DNA of 64,000 bases from Anoplolepis gracilipes (taxonomy: Eukaryota; Arthropoda; Insecta; Hymenoptera; Formicidae), in contig NW_027328669.1 in the NCBI RefSeq assembly GCF_047496725.1, forward strand, positions 1,266,501-1,330,500. The letters are read 5' to 3'. Both the position numbers and the translations under genes were made by a program. Shown one piece after another: positions 9,624 through 20,254 of this stretch. Under the pieces are notes generated by a model that was not told the DNA's origin, did no database searches, and saw only the letters and a list, made by a program, of their open reading frames with translations. Each line of letters opens with the position of its first letter. Position 1 is the first letter of the stretch.

Positions 9624-11855
9624 TCATTTTGAGTCTTCTTTAGTGTACATTAATAAATATAAATGCTGTTCAGTTACTGTCATGCTTACAGCTGTTTCGC
9701 CTCTCGTTTTCATTCCTGATTTTACTACGCAAATGGCATTAACACTAGTCGAAGATAGTTTGTTTCGTTTTTTGGTTTTTAAATCAGTTAAAATCGGAAA
9801 CATTCTCTTCGGGTCTGCATTTGAATTAGGAAGTGCTCGAACAGCGTTCAGAAGATTTCTCAAATTGGGATATTTGTAAATATTATTTGACTGACGCTGT
9901 AAGATTGCTTTCCACATATCATCAAATTTTAATTTAGATATATTTGTTTTTTCTTCCATAGTTAAATCTGTTGACAATGCAAGCCACTCTTTTTTTAAGG
10001 ATTCTTCATCGAAATCACCAAGACTTTTTGCAATAAAAGAAATATATTGGAATGATGATTCTCTATTACTATTAAATAAAGCTATAGATGAGTCAAAAAC
10101 TAGTAATTTTGTCAAAAAGTTATGTTTAATGGGCAATCTTTTACGTATTTCTTGTGCAGCAGTTATATAAAATTGTAATTCTGTCGAATGGTTATAATTG
10201 TATCTATATGACCTTCTATCATAATAATTAAATTAAATTATTAAGATATTCTTGACATTCTGACCCAACAAAAATTTCATTTATATCCTTCTGAATTTCT
10301 TTTTGCAAAAAATCGATACTTGTGGCTATATCTTTTATATATTCTTTTTTAACAAAGTTTTCGCAGACTTGGGAGAAAAAATTAGCTGATTTTAACGGTA
10401 GTAAATGGATTCTCGTTTCTGTTGACTGAAAAAATGCGTTGAATACATTAAAGAAATTTAAAATATATTTAAGAAAAAGAAAATAAGCTTTTCTACATTA
10501 TCCCTCATAGACAACAGATATTCTCCAGATTTTGTTTTATCGCTCACAACCATTTTTTGCAAAAAATTTTTAATTTTATTTCATGATTCAAGAAGTCTTT
10601 CAGCACATGTGTGATGAGACAACCAGCGCGTTTCACTTAATTTTAAAATTTTGTGATAACTTTCTTGAAAGCAATCGCAAAATTCATGAAAAATTGCCGA
10701 ACGTTTTAAACTGCTATTAATATAATATGCTATTTTTTTTAAAAACTCGTCACAAAATGACGGTATTTTTGCACATGCGGCGTGTGCAGCTAACGCGGCT
10801 GAATGGCAAGGACATGGAAATGTTAATACATGTTTGCACATCTCTTCTAACTTAGTTTTAAACGATAAATGTTTCCCTGTCATTACTGATGCATTGTCGC
10901 ATGACAGGGTAACAATATTTTCAAAAGGAATCTGTAATTTCCACATTTCAGTTGTGTTTCCACATTCAGTAAATTTGTGTAGAATAACTTTTCAGCACTA
11001 CTGTCTCTTGCATCAATATTTATTAATTTGATTAGTTGTGAGTGAATTTCTAATGTCTCAAGATCAATGTATCTAACGAAAAATGTCATCCATTTTTCAT
11101 TGCAGATATCTGACGTTTCGTCAACAAAAACAGAGAATTTTGTCATTTGAAGCTTATTTAGCAACATTTTCAATTTCAACGGGACACAAAACATTGGAAA
11201 TTATATTTTTACATTTAGTTCGACCCATAGTCATTTTTTTAAATACATTAGAGTCTTGTCCTATATGTTGAAAAAAGCTCAAAATTTCTTGTGCAGTTTG
11301 ATAAGGTATATTTTTTTCTGCAATTAAAGCGGCATATTTTACTTCCGCTGATTTTTTACGTTCATCAAACGGCACAAGTGGATCATCTATTATCATGTTT
11401 AAATCTTTGTCTGTGTTTCTTGTTTCTGTTTCATTTTTTTTAGACATTTTTATATGTGATTCGGATTCTGCGTGACGATAAATGTGTGATAAATCACCAA
11501 ACATAGATTTATTACAAAATGAGCAGAAAAATGAATTTATGTCATGTGATACTTCACGTAACCATGGTTTAAATAATTCAATTTCCAGCCATTGTGGTTG
11601 AAATTTATATTTTTCAGATAAATTTTTCTTTAAACTCTCATCATCATTATTTAATGAAGATAAATTATTTTTGTGACACGCAGAATCCGCATGTCTTAAA
11701 ACATGTGTGTTGCAGGAAATATTTTTATTGCATATGGTGCAATGATATAAGCTATCATTAGAAGATACTTTAGATATCCAAGATTTAATTCTATCATCAT
11801 TAAGCCAAGCTTCTTGGAAGCTTCGCTTAAATTTTTTTCTTAATTGATCAGACAT
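9624..11855 (-). pseudogene. hAT transposase, frameshifted
   Basis: The N-terminus MSDQLRKKFKRSFQEAW carries two zinc-finger-like motifs: CTICNK with HADSACH, and CSFCNK with HAESESH. A catalytic-domain part follows (FSVFVDETSDI, LSCDNASVMTGK, CPCHSAALAAHAA, LSETRWLSHH). The C-terminal hAT dimerisation part contains YPNLRNLLNAVRALPNSNAD and ends KEDSK-stop at 9624. Reading frames change near 11160, 10900 and again between 10580 and 10140, where stops are dense, so no full protein can be made. DET, CDN and TRW motifs fit the hAT superfamily. The first exon probably starts further upstream, because a GTAAGT donor lies at about 11945 on this strand. Confidence 0.85.
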
Positions 11856-11975
11856 TTTTGTAGAACAAAAAACAGAAACAAAGAATTTAAGAAAAATGAA
11901 TAAAAGAATGGAAATATACAAATTTAAAACAATCGGGACTTACAAACTGGATTGTTTATAATCTGGATTGCTTCT

Positions 11976-12030
<55 letters not shown>

Positions 12031-12095
12031 CCTCCCCCTCTCCCTCTCCCTCCCTCTCCCTCTCCCTCTCCCTCTCCCTCTCCCTCCCCCTCTCC

Positions 12096-12165
<70 letters not shown>
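11976..12165. repeat. Compound microsatellite (CT)n, (CTCCCT)n, (TATC)n
   Basis: About 50 bases of (CT)n, 65 bases of CTCCCT-type repeats and 65 bases of TATC repeats in direct succession. Open frames through it encode only Leu/Ser or Tyr/Leu/Ser/Ile repeats. Confidence 0.97.
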
Positions 12166-12509
12166 CTCTCTGTGCGAGAATGCGGAAAAGGAACAGACTA
12201 GGCGTGAAGAGACGAAAGGCGTCCGTTATTAAAAGTTCAATAGTCAGGTTTATTAAGATATTTATATACACGACGATTCCGTGGAGTATCCGTGGACGAT
12301 TCCGTGGATTCCGTGAACGACGGAATTAAAAGAGTGCAAGTCTCTTTTCGTGTTTTTTGTATATGTAATATCACACACTATCTCTACTAAAGCTTTCGAT
12401 CAAGTGCCAGGAAACGGTCCCGCGAGGGGGATTTTATAGTAACAAAGCTTTGAGAAGATTATCGAATTTTCTCGGCTCTTATTTTATTGTTATTTTTAAA
12501 TTCAAAGTC
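12166..12509. other. hAT-internal sequence without recognised gene
   Basis: Links the microsatellite to the first LINE-type insertion. A short imperfect direct repeat (ACGATTCCGTGGA) occurs at about 12272 and 12297. Nothing else is recognised. Confidence 0.4.
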
Positions 12510-12521
12510 ATTCTTTGTTAC

Positions 12522-13421
12522 TACTATTGTGTGTGCTGCCGCCCGAAGACGGCGAGCACGTGCTACCTCGCCCTTGCAGGCATACGCTACATAGTTACCC
12601 ACTGTCCTGCATCCCTCTTCCGTGCAACTTTGTGAGGTTCGGGATCTAAAGCACGCCAGCCTCGATGACTGCCGGCCTTCCACCGACCGCCGGCCAGGCA
12701 AACCGACAGCCCGACCGCAGGAGCAAGCTCTCCGGCCCCAACACCACGTCCCGGGGACTGCGAGCGAACCCGCAGTGGGCTCCCCGGGCCCGAGGACTAC
12801 CAGACCTTAAGCGTGTATCACATAGACCCTTGCGAGTCCAGTGTCCTTGTATCCAGGCGTCTAACTGATAGACATTAAGGGTATCCCCCGCCTGGCGGTC
12901 GTCGGTTTTGCACGCCCGGACACCGCTGGTGTAGTGTCTTCATAGAAACGATTTGTTGGCCAGGAATGATACCTGGACCCTGGTCATTGAGTGGCGTTCA
13001 CCAAACCCTCAACGCTTCTATGGGAACTCCCACCTCAGCATGGTCAAGGTGGGCCTATAATGTGCCAAAAAGGTGGAATGGCCACTCACAAGATAAGGGG
13101 TTATCATCCAGCATCTGACAGGTACTGGAGACTCCCCATGTTCGATTAGGAGACTTGCCCACAATTTTATCCCTATCACGTAAGAGCGTGATCTGAGTAC
13201 TATACAAGGGCATGGCCTACCATACGGGACGCATGCCAGCTGTAGTTCACTCATCGTCACTCTAGCCCCATTTGATTTTGAGAGATACGCTATGGAAAAA
13301 CGTACCTCAAAAGGGTGTGGGAGACTACCTGTCGATACCCATTAGCCATTACCGAGAGAGCCACATGCTCGATCTCAGCTTTTGAAGCATCGGTATCTCC
13401 ACGTCTCCATCCCATAGGGCA
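12522..13421 (-). mobile_element. LINE-related insertion sharing a 3' tip with the R1 element
   Basis: This 900-base GC-rich segment lies between two copies of ATTCTTTGTTAC (12510-12521 and 13424-13435). Its left edge contains GTGCTACCTCGCCCTTGCAG and GGCATACGCTACAT, nearly identical to the 3' tip of the following R1-clade element (about 13475-13510). The rest is not obviously similar and holds no long frame. It could be a 5'-truncated relative or a non-autonomous partner using the same reverse transcriptase. Strand follows the R1 element. Confidence 0.5.
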
Positions 13422-13956
13422 GAATTCTTTGTTACAGTTAATGTGTGAGCCGTTCCCACGAGTGGGAAAGGCCCGTGCTACCTCGCCCTTTCAGGCATAC
13501 GCCACATTTTTACATCCACTGTCTATCGGAACCGCCCCGAGACGGGCGATGGAAAAATCCAGTAGCGCCTGCTGGTTCGTGTGTGCAGGATGGACAGTTT
13601 GGCCACGACGAATAAGCCCATCCTTCCTTCCTTAGGGTGACATAGACTCCGCCGGCTGGCATTCGCCACTATCCGACTCCTTCACCCCGCTATCTTATCC
13701 GTCGTGCCCACGGGGACCACGGGGAGGCCTGTCCATTTGCATCCCGACCTGGATGAACGCTTCTGACCCTGTCGGGCGAAGGGAATGGTGGGATAGGTGG
13801 GCGTAATAGGGTAAATGGAGTCCTACCTAATTTCCTCTAACGCGACGCGAACGCTGCTCGAGAGCGTGGTTGTCCCGAGAAGATTACGGGGTCACACCCC
13901 CATACCCGAAGGCTCCGACCTCTTCGGTTGAACAACGGACCTACCTAGTATACAAT

Positions 13957-16900
13957 CTACGATTCGTATCCCTTCAGCCAGAGGGATTCTCGGCAAAAAT
14001 CGGTGAATACGGAAGGGGCCTCTGGGTTTGACACGAAGAAGCGTGCCACATCCGGCCACTGCCATTCACCTTCCGGTACGACGCTTCGCAGTATCTCTCT
14101 CTGCGCGTCAAAGAGGGGACATTCCAGCAAGAAGTGCTGGACTGAATCTATTCCACCTCCGCAAATGCACACGTCACTTTCCACGAGACCTAACGACGCG
14201 AATCTTTCTCTAAAATCCCCGTGTCCAGTGAGGACCTGTGTGCTCCAATGATTTATTTCTAGCGAACGCGCAGCTAGCCTATCTCGCACGTCCCTAAAGA
14301 AGGCGAACGTGGTACGACCCTTACTTGAAGAGTTCCATCGGGTCTGCCACATATTTATCGCCTCGTTTTTAATTCCTACGATCGCGGTTTTTCTTTCGGT
14401 TCCGGCGGGGATCTCAATATTGCCGATCTTGGCGTCTTTTCCCGACCTAACGTTATAACGCGCGGCACCTTCGCGAAGAACTATATCTACAAGAGTCGCT
14501 CCTCCGACGACGCAAAGCGACTCCCACGAGGCCGTGCGGTATGCGCCAGTCATTGAAATTAGGACTCGACGCTGCAAGGCTCTCAGAATTTTAGAATTCT
14601 GAGAGATATTAGTATCTCTCTCCGTACACAGGTCGGCCCACCCCGCAGCGGCATAAGCCACTGTCGGTGCGAACACGCCCCGGTAGATTTTGGAGAGTGT
14701 CCTAAAACGCAGGCCCCAATGGGCTCTCGCTACTCTACCTAATTTCTCGAACAGCTGCCCGACTTTGCTGTTTAAATATTCGCAGTGCGTTCTGACCTTT
14801 AAATTTCTATCCAAATAGACGCCAAGGTACCTAACCGTTTGCTTAAACCCTATTTTCGTTTCACCGATTTTAATAATTGGCGGTCTGTTATCGAAGTCGA
14901 CGGTTTTCTTGCTTGTTTTTCGCTTCCTATCCGGTCGTGCTCCTCCCCGTCTACCTATCGGGTTTCTCGCGATCGCGTCGAATTTCAGAATGATGGCTTC
15001 AGTTTTACGCTCGGAAATCTGAAGTTTCGCGGACCTACACCATTCTGTTATTGTGTTAACTACACGTTGGCCTTCTGTTTCAAGTTCTCTTCGCGAGTTT
15101 CCGTTTATGACGACCACGAGGTCGTCCGCGTACGCGGCGAATCTATCTGGAATCACGTCTTCCAGTAATCTCAATAGGCCATCAAACATGAGGTTCCAGC
15201 AGGCCGGGCCCAGAACGGAACCCTGAGGGCATCCCCTCTCGGCCCGCTTGGACACCTCCGCGGAGCTAAGAGAAATTTTTACACTTCGATCGCTGAAGTA
15301 ACTCCGGAGTACTTCGAAAATATTACGCGGACAATCTCGTTTCTTAAGGCTATCTAACACAAGGGGTCACCAGACATTGTCAAAAGCCCCGGAAATGTCG
15401 AAGAGAAGCGCAACGGCGTACCTCCTTTCGGAGGCAGAGACCATCCGTCGCAACTCCACGACAGCTTCCTCCGTCGACCTTCCGGGCATGAACCCGAATT
15501 GTCGATCGGAGACCTTCCCCGGTGCCAGTGACGTGTCTAGCAGACGAGCTTTTATAAGCTTCTCGAAAAGTTTTTCTACTACGGAGAGGAGACATATGGG
15601 TCCGTAGGATTTCGGGTCTCTCTCGTCCTTGTCTTCGCCTTTCAGCAGGGTTCGGAGTGAACCCTTCTTCCAGACAGAAGGAAAGACGCCCCACTGAAGA
15701 CACCCGTTGAAAAGCCTAACTAACTGACCGGGGATTATTTTACAGGCCGCCTTGAGTACGGCGACCTCGACTAGATCTAAACCCGGAGCTTTATTGTTTT
15801 TAAAAGTTTTCATCGCGCGAGCCATTTCCGCCTCCGTGAAGAAAGAGGCGTCGGCTGTATCGGGAGCGACCCTGCATGCGTTTCTAATTTCACGCTGTTC
15901 GAGCGTGTCTTCTATCTCCCGGTCATCTGGGATGTGCACATCCAGGAGGTAACTAGCGGTCTCCCCTAGTGACTTTGTGGAATATTCACCACACCGGAGT
16001 GTGCTTAGCACCCTCTCAACCTGGAGTTTGCTCGCCTGTTGCTTGTAAACGAAGCCCCAGGGCTCCCGGTTGCCGTGCGATGTGACGAACTTCCGCCAGC
16101 TAGCGAGTTTCGCCCGCTTCACTCCCCTACAGTACTGCCTTCGTGAAGAACGATACTCCAGCAGCACCCGGAGGTAAGTAGGGTCCTCTCGCCCTCCCTG
16201 AAGGGCACGACGCAACCTATATACCTGTTTCTTAATTATAGTTAATTTTTTAGTCCACCACGGGTTGGACTTCCTAAATTTGCGCTTCCTAGGCATTGAC
16301 GCGACACAGGTCTCCGTGAGCACCACTGTGAGCGTTTCTGCCATTTTCTCTACTTCTATTGCGGAGCACAGATCGATAGCCTCCAGTTGCGATCTTGAAA
16401 GATCTGTCAGGGTGACAGAGAACCGTTCCCAGTCGGCCCGACTTGTGTCGAACCTCGTGTTCCCAGCGCCCTGATCGGCACCTGACTCTTTCGGCAATCT
16501 CAATCTTATGTCCACAGCCCTGTGGTCACTGGTGGTCCAGTCACACCTTACCTTCCAGTCACAGATGAACTTGTTCATGGAGGGCGACGTCAGGGTTACG
16601 TCGATGAATGACGAACCCCTTGTCGTCCAAAAGGTGGGCGGCTGTCCAGCATCGTTGACCACTGACAAGCCAAATGCCCTGATGAGGTCCTCGAATCTGG
16701 CACCTCTATCGTCTGTCTCTTGGGGACCCCAGAGTGACGATCGAGCATTGGCGTCTACACCTATAATAAGTCTCTCCCCCCTCAGTGAACGAAGCACCGT
16801 TTCGAGGTGGCTGAGGTGCTTCTCAATCTCGTCGCTGTACTGGAAGTAGCACGAGACAACGTAGAAGGAGAAGCTGGGGGCCCGCACTTCCACGCAGACA

Positions 16901-17154
16901 CAATGCGTAGTGCTAAGCTGCGAGACGAAAACCGTATCTAAATTGGGATTGCAGATTACCACTGCTGCCCACGGACATTGTGAGCACACTGCGGCAACCC
17001 TCATCCCTATGCCTAATCCTACGACTTTGTAACCCGAACCTTGTCTCCCGACGTGTGGTTCCTGCAATACTAAGACGTCAAGTCGCTTTTCGACTACGAG
17101 TTGACGTACCTCACCCGTTACTACAGCCGAACGTCGCATGTTCAGCTGCAGCAT
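13957..17154 (-). pseudogene. R1-clade ORF2 (endonuclease-RT) with one nonsense codon
   Basis: About 1,065 codons. An APE-type endonuclease comes first (start MLQLNMRRSA, then VLVLQEP, IIGVDANARSSLWG, TTSDHRAVDIRL). The reverse transcriptase follows (SYGPICLLSVVEKLFEKL, FGFMPGRSTEEAV, ALLFDISGAFDNVW, GCPQGSVLGPACWN, AAYADDLVVV). The C-terminal CCHC knuckle is CICGGGIDSVQHFLLEC and the protein ends LWLKGYES. The only interruption seen is TGA at 15364-15366 directly after FDNVW, where related elements usually have a second Trp, so TGG to TGA is the simplest explanation. Catalytic residues (Asp in FDIS, YADD) are intact. The product would nick the target, prime and copy the element RNA. Confidence 0.93.
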
Positions 17155-17198
17155 CCTAACACCCGTGGACGCACTATCTAAGCTAGAGTTTATCCTAC

Positions 17199-17777
17199 CT
17201 AATTCCTGTGGCGCCGGGCCACTCGCTGTGTGGGGTGGGGTTGGGTCCGCAATCTAACCGTCTTTCGCACCGTTGTCGCAATGTTCGCGGATCTAAGCGC
17301 GGGTCTAATCGCGGGCCTAATCGCGGACTTTTCTATCTCGCGCGCTATTTGTTTGACGCCGGTCTCCGATTCTCGCGCTGAATTGACCGACGCCGACCTA
17401 ATCGTAGTAATGAGACATCGCTCTAATACGACGTACGCGGCTCTAATCCCGGTTGTTTCGCGATTCACGAACGCGGTTCTAGCGGCAGGAAGGCCGCAAT
17501 CTCGGGGCTGTGCGCCATCGCGTATTGTGTCACGGGCCCGCCCGCGCACAGCTCGGTGAGGCGCTCTCGAGGAGGCAGAGGCCGCCACCGAGCACGCGGT
17601 CGAGCAGACCCGCGACTCAACGACGGAGACACCCCGCGCTTCCCTACTCGCGGCCGCGCCAGACCGGAAGCGGTCGGCCAGGCGGGCACTCCTCCTCACC
17701 ACGTCAAAGATTTTATTGAATTTCATTGTGATTCCCACGAGTACGGTGGAAGGGGTGGTCGAGCGATGTAGAGCCAC
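17199..17777 (-). pseudogene. Possible remnant of R1 ORF1 (gag)
   Basis: A 192-codon Arg/Ala/Ser-rich frame lies just upstream of ORF2 on the same strand, where gag should be. It lacks the expected CCHC knuckles and has repetitive RPAIRPALRSA-type sequence, and other frames are also partly open because of GC richness. I would treat it as a degraded or non-coding gag region rather than a functional protein. Confidence 0.3.
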
Positions 17778-18471
17778 CTTTACGCCGCCAAGCCTAGATA
17801 CACCGGGAGGACGGCAGGTATCCCGGGACGGACCATTCGCGACCGCGACATTTTTCGTCTACGCGATCATGCAGACCCTAAGCACGGTTCCTAACACCTT
17901 AGTCTTTAGACGTTATGCGGGCCCGACCTCGACGAAAGCGACCGCGACGACAACAACGACCTAACGACCGCCCTAGCCGACGAAGCCACAGACGGCAACA
18001 TCCAAAACCCGATTGTACCTGAAAATAAAGTTCCTGAAAATAAATGGAAAATTAATCACACGCACACACACACTCACACGTGGGAGTCACTGGGATCGGG
18101 GTGGTCCCCGCCTCTGGCCCGGCGGGTGACTGATTCACCCATCCAGTCCTTCGGGCGAGGGTCCCGACCGGCTCCCACTTTTCCCCACTGAGGGACGCTT
18201 CACGGCAGGAGCACCCACCGCTCCGCACCCTCATCCCGCGGGAGCACCCGCATGAAATTAGGAGGGAAAAAAAAAAAAAAAAAAAAACGGGGGGACGGCC
18301 ATAGACCGTCTGAACAACGCACGAAGTGCGCTTGCCACATAAGAGCCATTCGTTCAGCAAGCTGACACCGACTCGTGGCAATGCTGTTTGGGCACGTTGG
18401 CTTCACCTTTCGGTTACTAGGCCCCCTCACCACGACAAGGTGTGCCCACGAGGGGGAATTCTTTGTTACAG

Positions 18472-18904
18472 TAGCTTGTTATTTGTTGTTGTTTGTCACC
18501 CCTCGGGCGATCGTTTTTTGAAAAGACGGTTTGATTTTCGAGCGTTTTCATGCGCGCCGTGCGGCATGATCAATACGGCATTATCAAAATAGTAAGAGAT
18601 CATTGCATTATATATTCGTCAATTGCGCTGGTTCGATACATTTTGTTTTCCGACAATCGATACATTTATATATATAAGGTAAAATGTTATCGTACGAATA
18701 GATAATTATAATATATTAGATTGCGCAACGCTATATATATTTCTCTTTTTTTCGATCTATATATATTTCTTATTTTTATGTATATAATTCAAGAAACATT
18801 AACATTATTTATTATATATTTATTATATATTTATATTTTATTTATATTGTTAAATTATAGTTTTAACGAATTTATATTGCGACCGATATTGTACTTATTA
18901 GTTA
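18472..18904. other. hAT-internal sequence right of the LINE
   Basis: AT-rich after 18600. No gene, RNA or repeat is recognised apart from short TA tracts. It is the right half of the hAT interior, interrupted at GAATTCTTTGTTACAG. Confidence 0.4.
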
Positions 18905-19733
18905 TATTTATTAATGTACGCTGAAGAAAACTCAAAATGAGCTCGAAACGTTCGTTCGATTTTATGTTTTTTAAATTATACTAATTTATAACACATGCGT
19001 AGATTTCGTTTATTGTTAATAAACTAATTTTGTCACTACATAAAATATTCTATTATATCTACAGTGTTCTAATTATTCTCAATTGCCACCTAATTCCGTT
19101 TATACGTTATTTGCTCTCTACTGTCTTTATTGTTTTTTAATTTTATTTACACAGAGAGCCTTGATACTAGTTATTTATCATATATAGACTTTAACTGTAT
19201 GGCGTTGACATCATTTCCCTCTTAATTAAAGAGAGCTTTTTTATTTGATTAATTATATTTTTTTTTGGTTGTTTCCACATGGATATTCTTTATTCTTTCA
19301 AGTCATCAATTTGAAATATCTATTTTTCTATGTGTGTAATATAAAAATTTTTAATAAATATACATCTTAAAATCATAATAAATAAATTAATATGTATGAT
19401 ATATATATACATATGTAATATATATAATAATATATAATAATAAATATAATAATAAACATATAATTCATAATATAACAAAAAGTAAAAAAAAACATTTAAT
19501 GTTTTCACGCATCAAGAAGCGAGAATCGAGAAGCGAGAAGCGAGAAGCATCGCTCGTTGCCAGCTTGGTTGGAAGGAGACAGAAAATAATCTATCCATCC
19601 TTTTCTATTAGCCAGCCGAAGTTAGCCGAGCATCGAGCTCACACGTACGCGGTACGGCGCTTGTGTGTGTTTCCCTTTCCTACAGTCGCACGCAGCAGAT
19701 ACGGTTGCTGGTGTGGGCAACCTGGCATCTCTG
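18905..19733 (+). repeat. Right inverted arm of the hAT element
   Basis: Inverse of about 8819-9660. It starts within transposase codons (LLMYAEENSK-stop against LYLLMYTKEDSK-stop on the left), carries GAGCTCGAAACGTTCG, the AT-rich 3' UTR and the TIR. Divergence from the left arm is a few percent, with small indels. Confidence 0.88.
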
Positions 19734-19849
19734 CCAGACACTTGTCCTGATCCTGAATCCGGCCGGGCAAGAGCCTCAGAGTTAAGCTCCGAAGCGAAGC
19801 CAGCAGCTAGATTCAAACCTCTCTCCAAGTTCCTGACTGTCGATCCGGA

Positions 19850-20145
19850 AGAAGGGTGTTCTCTTCCTCTGCCAGGTGTTCCCGGTGACCGACTCCGCTT
19901 TCGACCACGCGATCCGGAAAGAGAGTGTTCTTTCCTTCTACCGGGTGTTCCCGGCGGCCGCGATCCCGACCAACCGTCGATCCGGGAGAAGGGTGTTCTC
20001 TTCTCCTGTCGGGTGTTCTTGACGACCGATTCCTCGCTCGACCACGCGACCCGGAAGGAGAGTGTTCTCTCCTTCTGCCGGGTGTTCCCGGCGGCCGCAA
20101 CCTCGACCAACCGTCGATCCGAGAGAAGGGTGCCCTCTTCTCCTA
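19850..20145. repeat. LTR-internal tandem repeat
   Basis: Alternating ~70-bp units built on GGGTGTTCTCTTC...GGTGTTCCCGG...CGACCA make a ~140-bp higher-order repeat present about twice. The array continues across the Harbinger insertion at 23915 (CCGAGTGTTCCCGGTGACCG). Frames on both strands are open only because of the repeat. Confidence 0.75.
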
Positions 20146-20254
20146 GGCTGCGTTCAGAAACGCTACCCTGAGGGTAGAGTCGGGTGAATTATGAAGGGGG
20201 AAGAGTGTACCTCAGGTGTGAATAGTTTCCGAACGGCAAAATATAAACGAAAAG

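Larger units (their letters stand above)
13438..18455 (-). mobile_element. R1-clade non-LTR retrotransposon
   Basis: About 5 kb lies between perfect 16-bp copies of GAATTCTTTGTTACAG (13422-13437 and 18456-18471), which I take as its target duplication. It contains the long pol frame at 13957-17154, about 520 bases of 3' UTR and a GC-rich 5' part with a 21-A run near 18267. The R1 clade is known for sequence-specific insertion and target duplications of this length. The 5' gag is poorly preserved. Confidence 0.75.
8819..19733 (-). mobile_element. hAT transposon with ~820-bp inverted ends
   Basis: Ends read CAGAGATGCCAGGTCGCCCA at 8819 and the inverse, CAGAGATGCCAGGTTGCCCA, ending at 19733. 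They are flanked by the perfect 8-bp TSD CCAGACAC (8811-8818 and 19734-19741). TIR style and TSD length are diagnostic of hAT elements. The inverted ends extend about 820 bases and include the last codons of the transposase on both sides, so the right arm is a second copy of the element's 3' end rather than a normal 5' end. Inside are the decayed transposase, microsatellites and LINE insertions. Confidence 0.88.

Noticed and set aside
11952..12329. Leu/Ser and Tyr/Leu/Ser/Ile frames
   Set aside because: Translation of the CT and TATC microsatellites.
13021..13420. Possible rRNA segment in the GC-rich block
   Set aside because: The GC-rich, non-coding look suggested rDNA, the classic R1 target, but no conserved 18S or 28S core sequence could be recognised.
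15377..16849. Plus-strand frames across the R1 pol
   Set aside because: Antisense shadows of a long, motif-rich coding frame in GC-rich DNA.
19622..20171. Long frames on both strands over the GTGTTC repeats
   Set aside because: They are open only because of tandem repeats inside the LTR. Peptides are repeats of ENTL/GVPGG type, with no codon or homology support.
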